Origin: CALMEC01 sp964628685
GTDB taxonomy: Bacteria > Actinomycetota > Thermoleophilia > Miltoncostaeales > Miltoncostaeaceae
NCBI GenBank assembly: GCA_964628685.1
Contig: CAZVNM010000004.1
Location: 1 to 64,000, forward strand
Length of the DNA stretch: 64,000 bases
Reading direction: 5' to 3'
Below are positions 27,564-35,182 of this stretch, one piece after another; positions within the stretch are counted from its first letter, which is position 1, and each line of letters begins with the position of its first letter. The position numbers and the translations under genes are program-made. The notes under the pieces are model-generated. The model made no database searches. It worked only from the letters and a program-made list of their open reading frames with translations, and was not told the DNA's origin.

Positions 27564-28499
27564 ATGGATGACGTGGAACCATTGACGCACAACGTGGACT
27601 GGTTGGGGGACGCGGCACGACTGCGCGCGTTCGTGGCCGTCGTGGAGCGCGGGGGGTTCACACGCGCCGCGGAGAGCCTGGGTGTCACCCAGCCGACCGT
27701 GTCCACCCTGGTGTCGGCGCTCGAACGGCGGGTCGGCACCCCGCTGGTGGAGCGGTCCCGGGCCGGCGCCCAACCCACCGCGGCGGGTGCCGCCCTGCTG
27801 CCCGCGGCCCGCCGCATCCTCGAGACCGCCGAACAGGCCGGCCGCGCGGTCATCGCCGCCGTGGTCGAGGGCCATGAGCATCTGGCGGTCGCCGGTGGCG
27901 AGGGACTCGTCGTCTACGCCCTTCCCCCCGCCATCGCCGCGCTCACCGCCCGGCGGCCGCGGCTGGAGGTGACGGTCGGGTCGGTGGACGTCGACCAGGC
28001 GCTCAGGTCCCTTCGCGAGGGGCAGGTCGACTGCGTGCTCGCCACCCGCGACGTGACCCCGTCGGACCTCACGTTCCGTCCGGTCCAGGAGGACCCGCTG
28101 GTGTTCGTGAGCGCGCCCGGCGGGCCGCTCACCCGCGACCGTGTGGCGATCGGCGCACTGGCCGAGGTGCCGCTGGTCACCCGTGAGGCGGGGCGTGCCG
28201 ACCGCATCGCCGTCGACGCCCTGCTGCGCGAGGCGGGTGTGGCGCCCGCCCGCCGCGTGGTGGTGGCGAGCCTCGAGGGCGTCAAGCGCTCGGTGATGGC
28301 CGGCCTGGGGGTCGCCCTGGTCCCGGCGCTCTCGGTGCGCGGCGAGCTGGACCGGCGGGCGCTGGCGGTGGTGGACGTCGACGCCGACCTGCCCGTGGTC
28401 GAGTGGGGACTGGTGACCGCGCGGCGCGATCCCCAGCCGATGGTGGAGCACCTGCTGCGGGCGCTGGTGCGGACCGCGGAGCGGGACCGCGCAAGTTAA
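27564..28499 (+). CDS. LysR-type transcriptional regulator next to leuCD
   Basis: LTTR of 311 aa. The N-terminal helix-turn-helix is at about 17-76 (LRAFVAVVERGGFTRAAESLGVTQPTVSTLVSALERRVGTPLVERS); the periplasmic-binding-like effector domain covers about 105-300. By position, divergent from leuC, it is likely to control leucine genes and perhaps sense a leucine pathway intermediate; this is inference. No ribosome binding site is seen before the ATG. The final two codons and the TAA stop (GCA AGT TAA) lie inside a copy of the dispersed 30-bp stem-loop repeat. Confidence 0.9.
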   Translation: MDDVEPLTHNVDWLGDAARLRAFVAVVERGGFTRAAESLGVTQPTVSTLVSALERRVGTPLVERSRAGAQPTAAGAALLPAARRILETAEQAGRAVIAAVVEGHEHLAVAGGEGLVVYALPPAIAALTARRPRLEVTVGSVDVDQALRSLREGQVDCVLATRDVTPSDLTFRPVQEDPLVFVSAPGGPLTRDRVAIGALAEVPLVTREAGRADRIAVDALLREAGVAPARRVVVASLEGVKRSVMAGLGVALVPALSVRGELDRRALAVVDVDADLPVVEWGLVTARRDPQPMVEHLLRALVRTAERDRAS

Positions 28500-28520
28500 G
28501 TGCCAGGCACCAGGCTTGCG
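28490..28520 (+). repeat. dispersed stem-loop repeat, copy 1
   Basis: Nested palindrome: outer arms CGCAAG / CTTGCG and inner hairpin GTGCC-A-GGCAC. It supplies the last codons and the stop codon of the LysR gene. Two other copies are at 29699-29729 and 60142-60172, all in the same orientation and all at the 3' end of plus-strand genes. Confidence 0.85.
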
Positions 28521-28559
28521 TGCGGCGCGCGACGGGCGACGGCCGGGCAGGATTGGGGC

Positions 28560-29663
28560 ATGAGCGACCTCTACCCCGACCGGTATCCCGACCCCTACGT
28601 CCCCGCGCGCAGCCGCTACGACGACATGCCCTACCGCTTCTGCGGACGCAGCGGCCTGCGCCTGCCGCTCGTGAGCCTCGGCATGTGGTGGAACTTCGGC
28701 GGCGACACCCTGGGCGACACGCAGCACGCCATCGTGCGACGCGCGTTCGACCGCGGCGTCACCCACTTCGATCTGGCAAACAACTACGGGCCGCCGTACG
28801 GCATGGCGGAGGAGAACTTCGGGCGCATCCTCAGGCTCGACCTCGCGTCGCACCGTGACGAGCTCGTCATCTCGACGAAAGCCGGCTGGGACATGTGGCC
28901 GGGCCCCTACGGGCAGGGCGGCGGCTCACGCAAGTTCGTCCTCGCGAGCCTGGACCAGTCGCTTCGCCGCCTGGGGCTCGACTACGTCGACATCTTCTAC
29001 AGCCACCGGTTCGACCCCGACACGCCGATCGAGGAGACCATGATGGCCCTCGACCAGGCGGTGCGAAGCGGCCGGGCGCTCTACGTCGGCATCAGCTCGT
29101 ACTCGGCCGCCAGGACCCAGGAGGCGGCGGGCATCGCCCGTGAACTGGGCACGCCGCTCCTCATCCACCAGCCCAGCTACTCGATGCTGAACCGCTGGAT
29201 CGAGCGCGGCTCGTCCAACGAGGGCGCGGGATCGGACGACGGCGCGCCGGGGCTGCTCGACGTCCTGGCGGACGAGGGCATGGGGTGCATCGCCTTCGGC
29301 GCGTTCGCCCAGGGGCTTCTGACCGACAGGTACCTGGACGGCGTGCCACACGACTCGCGCGCGGCGCGCCACGACGACGCACTGCCGGGTGAGCACCTGG
29401 CACCAGAGACCCTCGACCGCGTGCGCGCACTCGACGCCATCGCCCGCGACCGGGGCCAGAGCCTCGCCCAGATGGCGATCGCCTGGGTGCTGCGCGACCG
29501 GCGGATGACCTCCGTGGTCGTCGGCGTCTCGCGCGTCGCGCAGCTCGATGTGAACCTGGACGCCCTCGCGAACCTCGACTTCACGCAGGACGAATTGCGT
29601 CGCATCGACGAGCACGCCGTCGAGAGCGGCATCAACCTCTGGGCCGGGCAGACCACCGACTGA
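28560..29663 (+). CDS. aldo/keto reductase (YghZ-like)
   Basis: NADPH-dependent aldo/keto reductase (367 aa) of the AKR14/YghZ branch, whose E. coli member reduces L-glyceraldehyde 3-phosphate and methylglyoxal. The N-terminus YRFCGRSGLRLPLVSLGMWWNFG and the segment GVTHFDLANNYGPPYGMAEENFGRIL carry catalytic Asp and Tyr; STKAGWDMWPGPYG carries the Lys; YSHRFDPDTPIEETM carries the His. AFAQGLLTDRYL and the C-terminal cofactor loop SVVVGVSR are typical. The gene follows repeat copy 1 and is followed by copy 2. Confidence 0.93.
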   Translation: MSDLYPDRYPDPYVPARSRYDDMPYRFCGRSGLRLPLVSLGMWWNFGGDTLGDTQHAIVRRAFDRGVTHFDLANNYGPPYGMAEENFGRILRLDLASHRDELVISTKAGWDMWPGPYGQGGGSRKFVLASLDQSLRRLGLDYVDIFYSHRFDPDTPIEETMMALDQAVRSGRALYVGISSYSAARTQEAAGIARELGTPLLIHQPSYSMLNRWIERGSSNEGAGSDDGAPGLLDVLADEGMGCIAFGAFAQGLLTDRYLDGVPHDSRAARHDDALPGEHLAPETLDRVRALDAIARDRGQSLAQMAIAWVLRDRRMTSVVVGVSRVAQLDVNLDALANLDFTQDELRRIDEHAVESGINLWAGQTTD

Positions 29664-29698
29664 CATCCGCCGCCGGCGCGCCCATGCGACGGCGGCGA

Positions 29699-29729
29699 CG
29701 CAAGTTACGTGCCAGGCACCAGGCTTGCG
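29699..29729 (+). repeat. dispersed stem-loop repeat, copy 2
   Basis: Same nested palindrome as at 28490-28520 with one change (TTACG in place of TTAAG). It lies 36 bases after the stop of the aldo/keto reductase and between two convergent genes (leuA on the other strand), where a stem-loop could act as a terminator. Confidence 0.85.
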
Positions 29730-29770
29730 CGGGGCGCCGACCGGACGCCGGCGCCCGCACACCCCGTGCG

Positions 29771-31345
29771 TCAGACCCCGCCCACATCCTCCGACTCCTC
29801 CACCCCGCGGCTGGCGTTCACCGCGCGGATGTAGGCGATGGCGCTCGCCTCCAGCACGTCGGTCGACATGCCCAGGCCGCTTCGCGTGGAGCCGTCGATC
29901 TCGGCCACCACACGCGCCTCGCCCAGGGCGTCGCGCCCGCTCGTGACGGCGTTGACCGCGTACTCGAGGAGCGTCCCGTGGGTGCCGATCGCGGCGTCGA
30001 TGGCCTTCATGAGCGCATCCACCGGTCCGTCGCCGGTGGCGGACGCCTCCATGCGCGCCCCGTCGGCGCCGCTCACCGTCACCGTCGCCGTGGGGGCGTC
30101 ACCGGTGCCGGCGTTCATCGCGAACGCTGTCAGCTGGAAGTCCTCGCCCGTCGGCTCACCGCGCATCTCGTCGCCCATGAGCGCCTCGAGGTCCAGCGCC
30201 GACAGCTCGCCCTTCTTGTCGGCCACCTCCTTGAAGCGGTCGAACACCTGGCGCATCTCGTCCCGGTCGAGCTCGTAGCCCAGGTCGAGCAGGGCCGCCT
30301 GCAGGGCGTGGCGGCCGGAGTGCTTGCCCAGCACCAGCTCGCTCTTTTCCAGGCCCACGGACTTGGGGTCCATGATCTCGTAGTTGAGCGGGTTCTCCAG
30401 CATCCCGTGCTGGTGGATGCCGGCCTCGTGGGCGAACGCGTTGCGTCCCACGACCGCCTTGTTGGGCTGGATCACGTATCCGGTGAACCGGCTGATCATG
30501 CGGCTCGTGCGGGTGATCTCCTCGGTGTTGACGTCGCACCACAGACCACCCACGTCCTCCGAGCGGGTGCGCAGGATCATCGCCATCTCCTCGAGCGACG
30601 CGTTGCCGGCGCGCTCACCGATGCCGTTGACGCATCCCTCGATCTGACGCGCCCCCGCGTGCAGTCCCGCCAGGGAGTTGGCCACCGCCAGGCCCAGGTC
30701 GTTGTGGCAGTGCACCGACAGCGTGACGTCGTGGAGCGCCGGGCACTTGGCGTAGATCTCCTCCAGGTACCGCGTGAACTCGGTGGGCATCGTGTAGCCC
30801 ACGGTGTCCGGCAGGTTGATGGTGGTCGCGCCCTGCTCGATGACGGCCGCCACCACCTCGGCGACGTAGGACGTGTCGCTGCGCGTCGCGTCCTCACACG
30901 AGAACTCCACGTCGTCGCAGAGCGACCTCGCGAACGCGACCGCGTCGGTGGCCGCCTTCAGGACCTCCTCGCGGCTCATCTTGAGCTTCCACTTGAGGTG
31001 GATGTCGCTGGTGGCGATGAACGTGTGGATGCGGTTGTTCTCGGCGCCCTGCACCGCGTCCCAGCAGCGCTGGATGTCCTTCTCGTTGGCGCGCGAGAGG
31101 CCCGTGATGATGGGGCCGGCGACCTCGCCGGCGATCGCCTTGACGCCCTCGAAGTCGCCCGGCGACGAGATCGGGAACCCCGCCTCGATGACGTCCACGC
31201 CGAGGCGCGCGAGCTGGTGGGCGATCTCGACCTTCTCACGCTGGTTCAGGTGGATGCCGGGGGCCTGCTCGCCGTCGCGCAGGCTGGTGTCGAAGAAGCG
31301 GACGCGCTTGTCTGGTGCGCGCTCCGAGGTCTGGGTGCTGCTCAC
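29771..31345 (-). CDS. leuA: 2-isopropylmalate synthase
   Basis: First committed step of leucine synthesis (524 aa): acetyl-CoA + 2-ketoisovalerate. The catalytic TIM barrel has FDTSLRDGEQAPGIHL (18-33) and LSVHCHNDLGLAVANSLAG with metal-binding His; NAFAHEAGIHQHGML follows. The C-terminal regulatory domain from about residue 400 (QLTAFAMNAGTGDAPTATVTV) binds leucine in relatives. GTG start with AGGGAG nine bases upstream. The mRNA leader encodes a leucine-rich peptide (31424-31501) and can fold so as to mask this ribosome binding site. Confidence 0.97.
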   Translation of the reverse strand: MSSTQTSERAPDKRVRFFDTSLRDGEQAPGIHLNQREKVEIAHQLARLGVDVIEAGFPISSPGDFEGVKAIAGEVAGPIITGLSRANEKDIQRCWDAVQGAENNRIHTFIATSDIHLKWKLKMSREEVLKAATDAVAFARSLCDDVEFSCEDATRSDTSYVAEVVAAVIEQGATTINLPDTVGYTMPTEFTRYLEEIYAKCPALHDVTLSVHCHNDLGLAVANSLAGLHAGARQIEGCVNGIGERAGNASLEEMAMILRTRSEDVGGLWCDVNTEEITRTSRMISRFTGYVIQPNKAVVGRNAFAHEAGIHQHGMLENPLNYEIMDPKSVGLEKSELVLGKHSGRHALQAALLDLGYELDRDEMRQVFDRFKEVADKKGELSALDLEALMGDEMRGEPTGEDFQLTAFAMNAGTGDAPTATVTVSGADGARMEASATGDGPVDALMKAIDAAIGTHGTLLEYAVNAVTSGRDALGEARVVAEIDGSTRSGLGMSTDVLEASAIAYIRAVNASRGVEESEDVGGV

Positions 31346-31423
31346 AGGGGTCGTCTCCCTCTCTCATCGGATCGTCGAGGCCGTCGGTGCCCGTCCGGGC
31401 GCGGGTGTGTCAGATCGATCCCC
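31346..31423 (-). promoter_or_regulatory. leuA leader with candidate attenuator switch
   Basis: Between the leader-peptide stop and leuA. The end of the peptide gene forms a hairpin UCCCCC-GAUA-GGGGGA (31434 to 31419) that includes the stop codon. The same leader segment, UCUCCC (inside the Leu codons), is complementary to GGGAGA in the leuA ribosome binding site (31359-31354). A ribosome stalled on Leu codons would cover UCUCCC and free the leuA site; a ribosome that reads through would allow masking. This is a translation-attenuation model drawn from base pairing only. Confidence 0.55.
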
Positions 31424-31501
31424 CTATCGGGGGAGAAGGACGAGACCGAGGAGCAGGGTGCGGCCGCGCAGCGGAGCGTGGATGTTCCGAGGGGCCGTCA
31501 T
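31424..31501 (-). CDS. leuL: leucine-rich leader peptide of leuA
   Basis: A 25-codon frame ending TLLLGLVLLPR and TAG, 78 bases before leuA on the same strand. Six of the eight residues 16-23 are leucine. Such peptides make leuA expression depend on charged Leu-tRNA in many bacteria, including actinobacteria. There is no Shine-Dalgarno sequence; instead a -10-like TATGCT (31515-31510) ends eight bases before the ATG, as expected for a leaderless transcript. Confidence 0.75.
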   Translation of the reverse strand: MTAPRNIHAPLRGRTLLLGLVLLPR

Positions 31502-31509
31502 CGCGGGCG

Positions 31510-31515
31510 AGCATA
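31510..31515 (-). promoter_or_regulatory. -10 box of the leuL-leuA transcript
   Basis: TATGCT on the minus strand, eight bases before the leader-peptide ATG. No TTGACA-like -35 is obvious. The spacing puts the transcription start at or next to the ATG. Confidence 0.5.
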
Positions 31516-31689
31516 CCACGGCGATGCGACGAGGACGAGACCCGTCGGATCCCGTCCCACGTCGCCCGACGGGGGCCGCGGCACACCCCGGCCCGGACGC
31601 CGCTCCCCCACCCCCGGTCGGACCGTCCGCACCGGGCCCGAACCACCCGACAGGGCATTCCGCCGAGCGGCGTCGTAGGGTGCCGAACG

Positions 31690-32613
31690 GTGAGCGCCCC
31701 GCTGATCCAGGTCGACGACGTCGTCGTGACATACGGCTCCCACGTCGCCCTCGATGGCGTCACCGTGGACATCGACGCACCCGCCACGGGCCTGCTGGGT
31801 GCCAACGGCGCCGGCAAGTCCACCCTGATGCGCGCGATCCTCGGGCTGCTCCACCCGTCGCGGGGGTCGATCCACATCCTTGGACAGGACGCCGCCGGTG
31901 CGGCCGACCTGGTGCGGCGGCGGGTGGGCTACATGCCCGAGCACGACTGCCTGCCACCGTCGATGACCGCCGCGGACTTTGTTGTCCATCTGGCCCAGCT
32001 GCGCGGCCTGCCGCGACGCGACGCGGTGCGGCGGGCGTCCGAGGCGCTCTTCACCGTCGGGCTGGAGGAGGAGCGCTCCCGTCTGATCGAGGGGTATTCG
32101 CAGGGCATGAAGCAGCGCGCCAAGCTCGCGCAGGCGCTGGTGCACGGCCCCGACGTCGTGTTCCTGGACGAGCCGACGACCGGGCTCGACCCCGCAGGCC
32201 GCGCCGAGATGCTGGCCCTCATCCGACGCATCGCGAGCGACCTCGGCATCCACGTGATCGTCTCGTCGCACATCCTCGACGACATCCGCCGCACCTGTGA
32301 CGCCGTGGTGGTGCTGCGCGACGGGCGTCTGGCCACCGCGGAGCGTCTGGACGCGCTCGCGCCCACGTCGGCGCAGGGCATGCTCGTGGAGGTCGGCACC
32401 GGGGAGGCCGCCGATTCGCTGGCCGCCGCCCTCACCGCCCGTGGCCTGGCCGTCAGCCGCAGGGGCGCGCACGCCGTGGTCCTGGCCGACGGGTCCGACG
32501 CGGTGCTCGACACGCTGCGCGACACGGCCGCCGACGCCGGTCTGGCGCTTCGCAAGCTGGTGCCGGCCGGCGGCTCGGTGGAGGACGCCCTCGTGACGGC
32601 GATGACCGAATGA
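31690..32613 (+). CDS. ABC transporter ATP-binding protein 1
   Basis: ATPase of 307 aa. Walker A is GANGAGKST (about residue 37), the ABC signature YSQGMKQR and Walker B VVFLDEPTTG; an H-loop SSHILDD follows. The C-terminal 85 residues resemble the CcmA/DrrA-type extension of exporters. First of four genes in an overlapping operon encoding two ATPases and two permeases, as in ABC-2-type exporters of drugs, lipids or lantibiotics. The GTG start lacks a ribosome binding site; TAGGGT (31676-31681) ends eight bases before it, so the message is probably leaderless. Confidence 0.92.
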   Translation: MSAPLIQVDDVVVTYGSHVALDGVTVDIDAPATGLLGANGAGKSTLMRAILGLLHPSRGSIHILGQDAAGAADLVRRRVGYMPEHDCLPPSMTAADFVVHLAQLRGLPRRDAVRRASEALFTVGLEEERSRLIEGYSQGMKQRAKLAQALVHGPDVVFLDEPTTGLDPAGRAEMLALIRRIASDLGIHVIVSSHILDDIRRTCDAVVVLRDGRLATAERLDALAPTSAQGMLVEVGTGEAADSLAAALTARGLAVSRRGAHAVVLADGSDAVLDTLRDTAADAGLALRKLVPAGGSVEDALVTAMTE

Positions 32614-33497
32614 GCGAACCGACCGCCACACCGCCGACGCCGACGCCCGCCGCCCGCATCCACGACGTGCGGTTCAGCGGGTACACCGGGGACCGCTCAC
32701 CGTCGTGGACCGCACCGCTCGTGCTCGCGCGATGGAGCCTTCTGCGGGCGTTCGGACGCCGCCGCGGCTGGTCGGCCAAGTTCGTGCCCTACGCGCTTCT
32801 CACGATGGCGCTCATCCCGGGCATCGGCGTGCTGACCGTCCGCGCCCTGGTCTCGCAGACCTCCACCGAACAGCAGCTGCCGATCGAGATCCTCCCCTAC
32901 TCGGACTACCTCGGGTTGATCGGCACGCTCATCGTGCTGTGGACCGCGCTCGTGACACCCGAGCTCGTCTGCCCCGACATCCAGCATCGGGTCACAAGCC
33001 TCTACTTCGCCACCGCCGTGTCACCGCGCGGCTACGTCCTCGGCAAGTGGCTGGCGTCGATGGTCGCCCTGCTCGGCATGACCCTCCTGCCGGTGCTCGT
33101 GCTGTGGGCGGGCAACATCATGTTCGCGGAGTCGGTCACCGACGCCTTCCGCGCCGACCTGGACAACGTGCCGCGCATCATCGGGAGCGGCGTGATCGTG
33201 GCCGTCTTCTTCTCGACGCTGGGGCTCGCCGTGGCGGCGCTCACCGGACGGCGGGCGTACGCGATCGGCGCGCTGGTCGGCATCATCATCGGCTCCGCGA
33301 TCCTCGCCGGCGCCCTCGAGGCGGCGACCGGCAACGGGGCCGCGGGTGCCGTCAACCTGGTGGCGGTCCCGATCCAGCTCGCCCAGCAGCTCTTCGTCAG
33401 CAACGACATCCCCGTCGGGGCGTTCGTCCTCTCCTACCTCGTCGTCGTGGGGCTCTCCGCCGTCGCGCTGGTCATGCGGTTCCGGGCGCGCCGGTGA
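32610..33497 (+). CDS. ABC transporter permease 1
   Basis: Membrane subunit of 295 aa with about six helices: near 62-84, 100-120, 150-172, 195-220, 225-245 and 270-290. A soluble N-terminus of about 55 residues precedes them. PELVCPDIQHRVTSLYFATAVSPRGYVLGKW is a typical ABC-2 cytoplasmic loop. Overlaps ATPase 1 by four bases (ATGA) and ATPase 2 by four bases (GTGA). Confidence 0.85.
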   Translation: MSEPTATPPTPTPAARIHDVRFSGYTGDRSPSWTAPLVLARWSLLRAFGRRRGWSAKFVPYALLTMALIPGIGVLTVRALVSQTSTEQQLPIEILPYSDYLGLIGTLIVLWTALVTPELVCPDIQHRVTSLYFATAVSPRGYVLGKWLASMVALLGMTLLPVLVLWAGNIMFAESVTDAFRADLDNVPRIIGSGVIVAVFFSTLGLAVAALTGRRAYAIGALVGIIIGSAILAGALEAATGNGAAGAVNLVAVPIQLAQQLFVSNDIPVGAFVLSYLVVVGLSAVALVMRFRARR

Positions 33498-34423
33498 GCA
33501 TCGTCATCAGCAACGTCACCCGCACGTTCGGTGACACCGTGGCGGTCTCGCAGGCCGGGTTCACCGTCGGTCCGGGCGTGACGGGCCTCCTGGGGCACAA
33601 CGGTGCCGGCAAGTCGACGCTCCTCAGCCTGATGGCGGGGTTCAGCGTCCCCGACGAGGGGACCGTCCGCGTGCTGGACCTCGACCCCAAGCACGACCTG
33701 GAGGTGCACCGCCGGTTGGGCGTCGTGCCCGACGGTCCCGGCCTCTGGCACCACCTGACGGCACGTGAGGCCGTGACCGCGTGTGCGCGGCTGCGCGGCG
33801 TCACCGACCCGGAGGCCGCGACGGCCGAGGCGCTGGACGAGGTCGGGTTGACCGACGCCGCCGACCGTCGCCTGGGCCAGTACTCCAAGGGGATGGGCCA
33901 GCGGGCCAAGCTCGCCCAGGCGCTCGTCCACGATCCGGCGGTGCTCCTTCTGGACGAGCCCCTCAACGGCCTCGACCCGGCGCACCGGCGCCACATGATC
34001 GAGGTGATCACGCGCCGCGCCGAGGCCGGGTGCACGGTGCTGGTCTCGTCGCACGTGCTGCACGAGGTGGAGCGCATGGCGCCGCGCGTCGTCGTCCTGG
34101 TCAACGGACGCGTGGTGGCCGATGGCGACACCGCCGGCATCCGCGCGCTCCTGCGCGACCGGCCGCAGACGGTGCGCATCACCATCGCCGGCGACCCGCG
34201 TCCGCTCGCCGCGGGGCTCACCGGTCTCGCCACCACCCGCGCCGTGCGCATCGCCGACCACGACATCGAGGTCGACACGCTCGACCCGCAGGAGCTGGGG
34301 GTCACACTCACGCGGGTGGCGGCGCAGACGCGCACGACCCTCCGGGGCATCGAGCCGGTGGGCGACGACCTGGAGAGCCTCTACGCGTACCTCACCGCGC
34401 GCAGTCGTGGGATGGCCCGATGA
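33494..34423 (+). CDS. ABC transporter ATP-binding protein 2
   Basis: ATPase of 309 aa, paralogous to the first. Walker A GHNGAGKST at about 35-43, signature YSKGMGQR, Walker B VLLLDEPLNG, H-loop SSHVLHEVERM. A C-terminal extension of 80 residues probably contacts its permease. The two ATPases could pair as a heterodimer or each serve one permease. Confidence 0.92.
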   Translation: MSIVISNVTRTFGDTVAVSQAGFTVGPGVTGLLGHNGAGKSTLLSLMAGFSVPDEGTVRVLDLDPKHDLEVHRRLGVVPDGPGLWHHLTAREAVTACARLRGVTDPEAATAEALDEVGLTDAADRRLGQYSKGMGQRAKLAQALVHDPAVLLLDEPLNGLDPAHRRHMIEVITRRAEAGCTVLVSSHVLHEVERMAPRVVVLVNGRVVADGDTAGIRALLRDRPQTVRITIAGDPRPLAAGLTGLATTRAVRIADHDIEVDTLDPQELGVTLTRVAAQTRTTLRGIEPVGDDLESLYAYLTARSRGMAR

Positions 34424-35139
34424 TCATCACCGCCATCACCCTCAGACGCATCCTCCGCGCCAAGCGCACGTGGGCGCTCACCGCCCTGCCGCTCCTGGGC
34501 GTGGTGGTCGCGACGGTCACGCTCACCCGCACGTTCGACGTGCGCGTGGGCTACGCGCACTTCACGCGTGGCCTGCTCCTTCCGATCATCGTCGGGCTGG
34601 TGGGCCTCGTGATCGCGGCGTCCGCGGTGACCGACGAACGCGACGAGCTGACGATCCTCTACCTGGCCCAGACGCCGGTGGCCCGATGGCGGGCCGTGGC
34701 CGAGATCTGGCTGGGGGCGTGGGTGGCGACGACGCTCCTGTCGGCGCTCCCCGTCATCATGGCGGTCGTCCTGCTGGGAAAGGCCGAGCAGGGCGTCACC
34801 GCGATGGTGGCCGTGGTGGGCGCATGCGTCCTCGCCGCCGGCGCGTACACCGCCCTGGGGGTCCTCGCCGCCCTGTGGACCCGCCGTGCGGCCATCGTCG
34901 GGCTGGTCTACGTGTTGCTGCTCGAGTCCATCGTCTCGGGGTTCGCCGCCGGTGCGCGCAACCTGTCGGTCGCCCAGCACGGCCGCGCCATCGCCGCCGC
35001 CGGCCTCGACTCGAAGACGTGGCGGGAGCTCGCCCCACCGTCGACCGGCACCGCCACGTCCGTCGTGGTGCTGGTGGTCGTCACCGCGGCGGCGCTCGTG
35101 CTCGCGGGACGCCGCCTGCACCGCATGAACCTGCCGTAG
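34420..35139 (+). CDS. ABC transporter permease 2
   Basis: Membrane protein of 239 aa with about six hydrophobic segments (20-38, 52-70, 98-116, 125-145, 150-172, 210-228). DERDELTILYLAQTPVARWRAVAEIWLGAW is the ABC-2-like loop between helices two and three. Overlaps ATPase 2 by four bases (ATGA). The transported substrate cannot be told from sequence. Confidence 0.85.
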   Translation: MIITAITLRRILRAKRTWALTALPLLGVVVATVTLTRTFDVRVGYAHFTRGLLLPIIVGLVGLVIAASAVTDERDELTILYLAQTPVARWRAVAEIWLGAWVATTLLSALPVIMAVVLLGKAEQGVTAMVAVVGACVLAAGAYTALGVLAALWTRRAAIVGLVYVLLLESIVSGFAAGARNLSVAQHGRAIAAAGLDSKTWRELAPPSTGTATSVVVLVVVTAAALVLAGRRLHRMNLP

Positions 35140-35182
35140 GCGAGACGGCGCGCCGCCCCGCCCGGCGTTTCCGGCGGCGGTC

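Noticed and set aside
31424..31732. 102-codon frame ending in the Leu-rich segment
   Set aside because: Only the last 25 codons have promoter support and the leader-peptide layout; the upstream part crosses the promoter and is Arg/Gly-rich.
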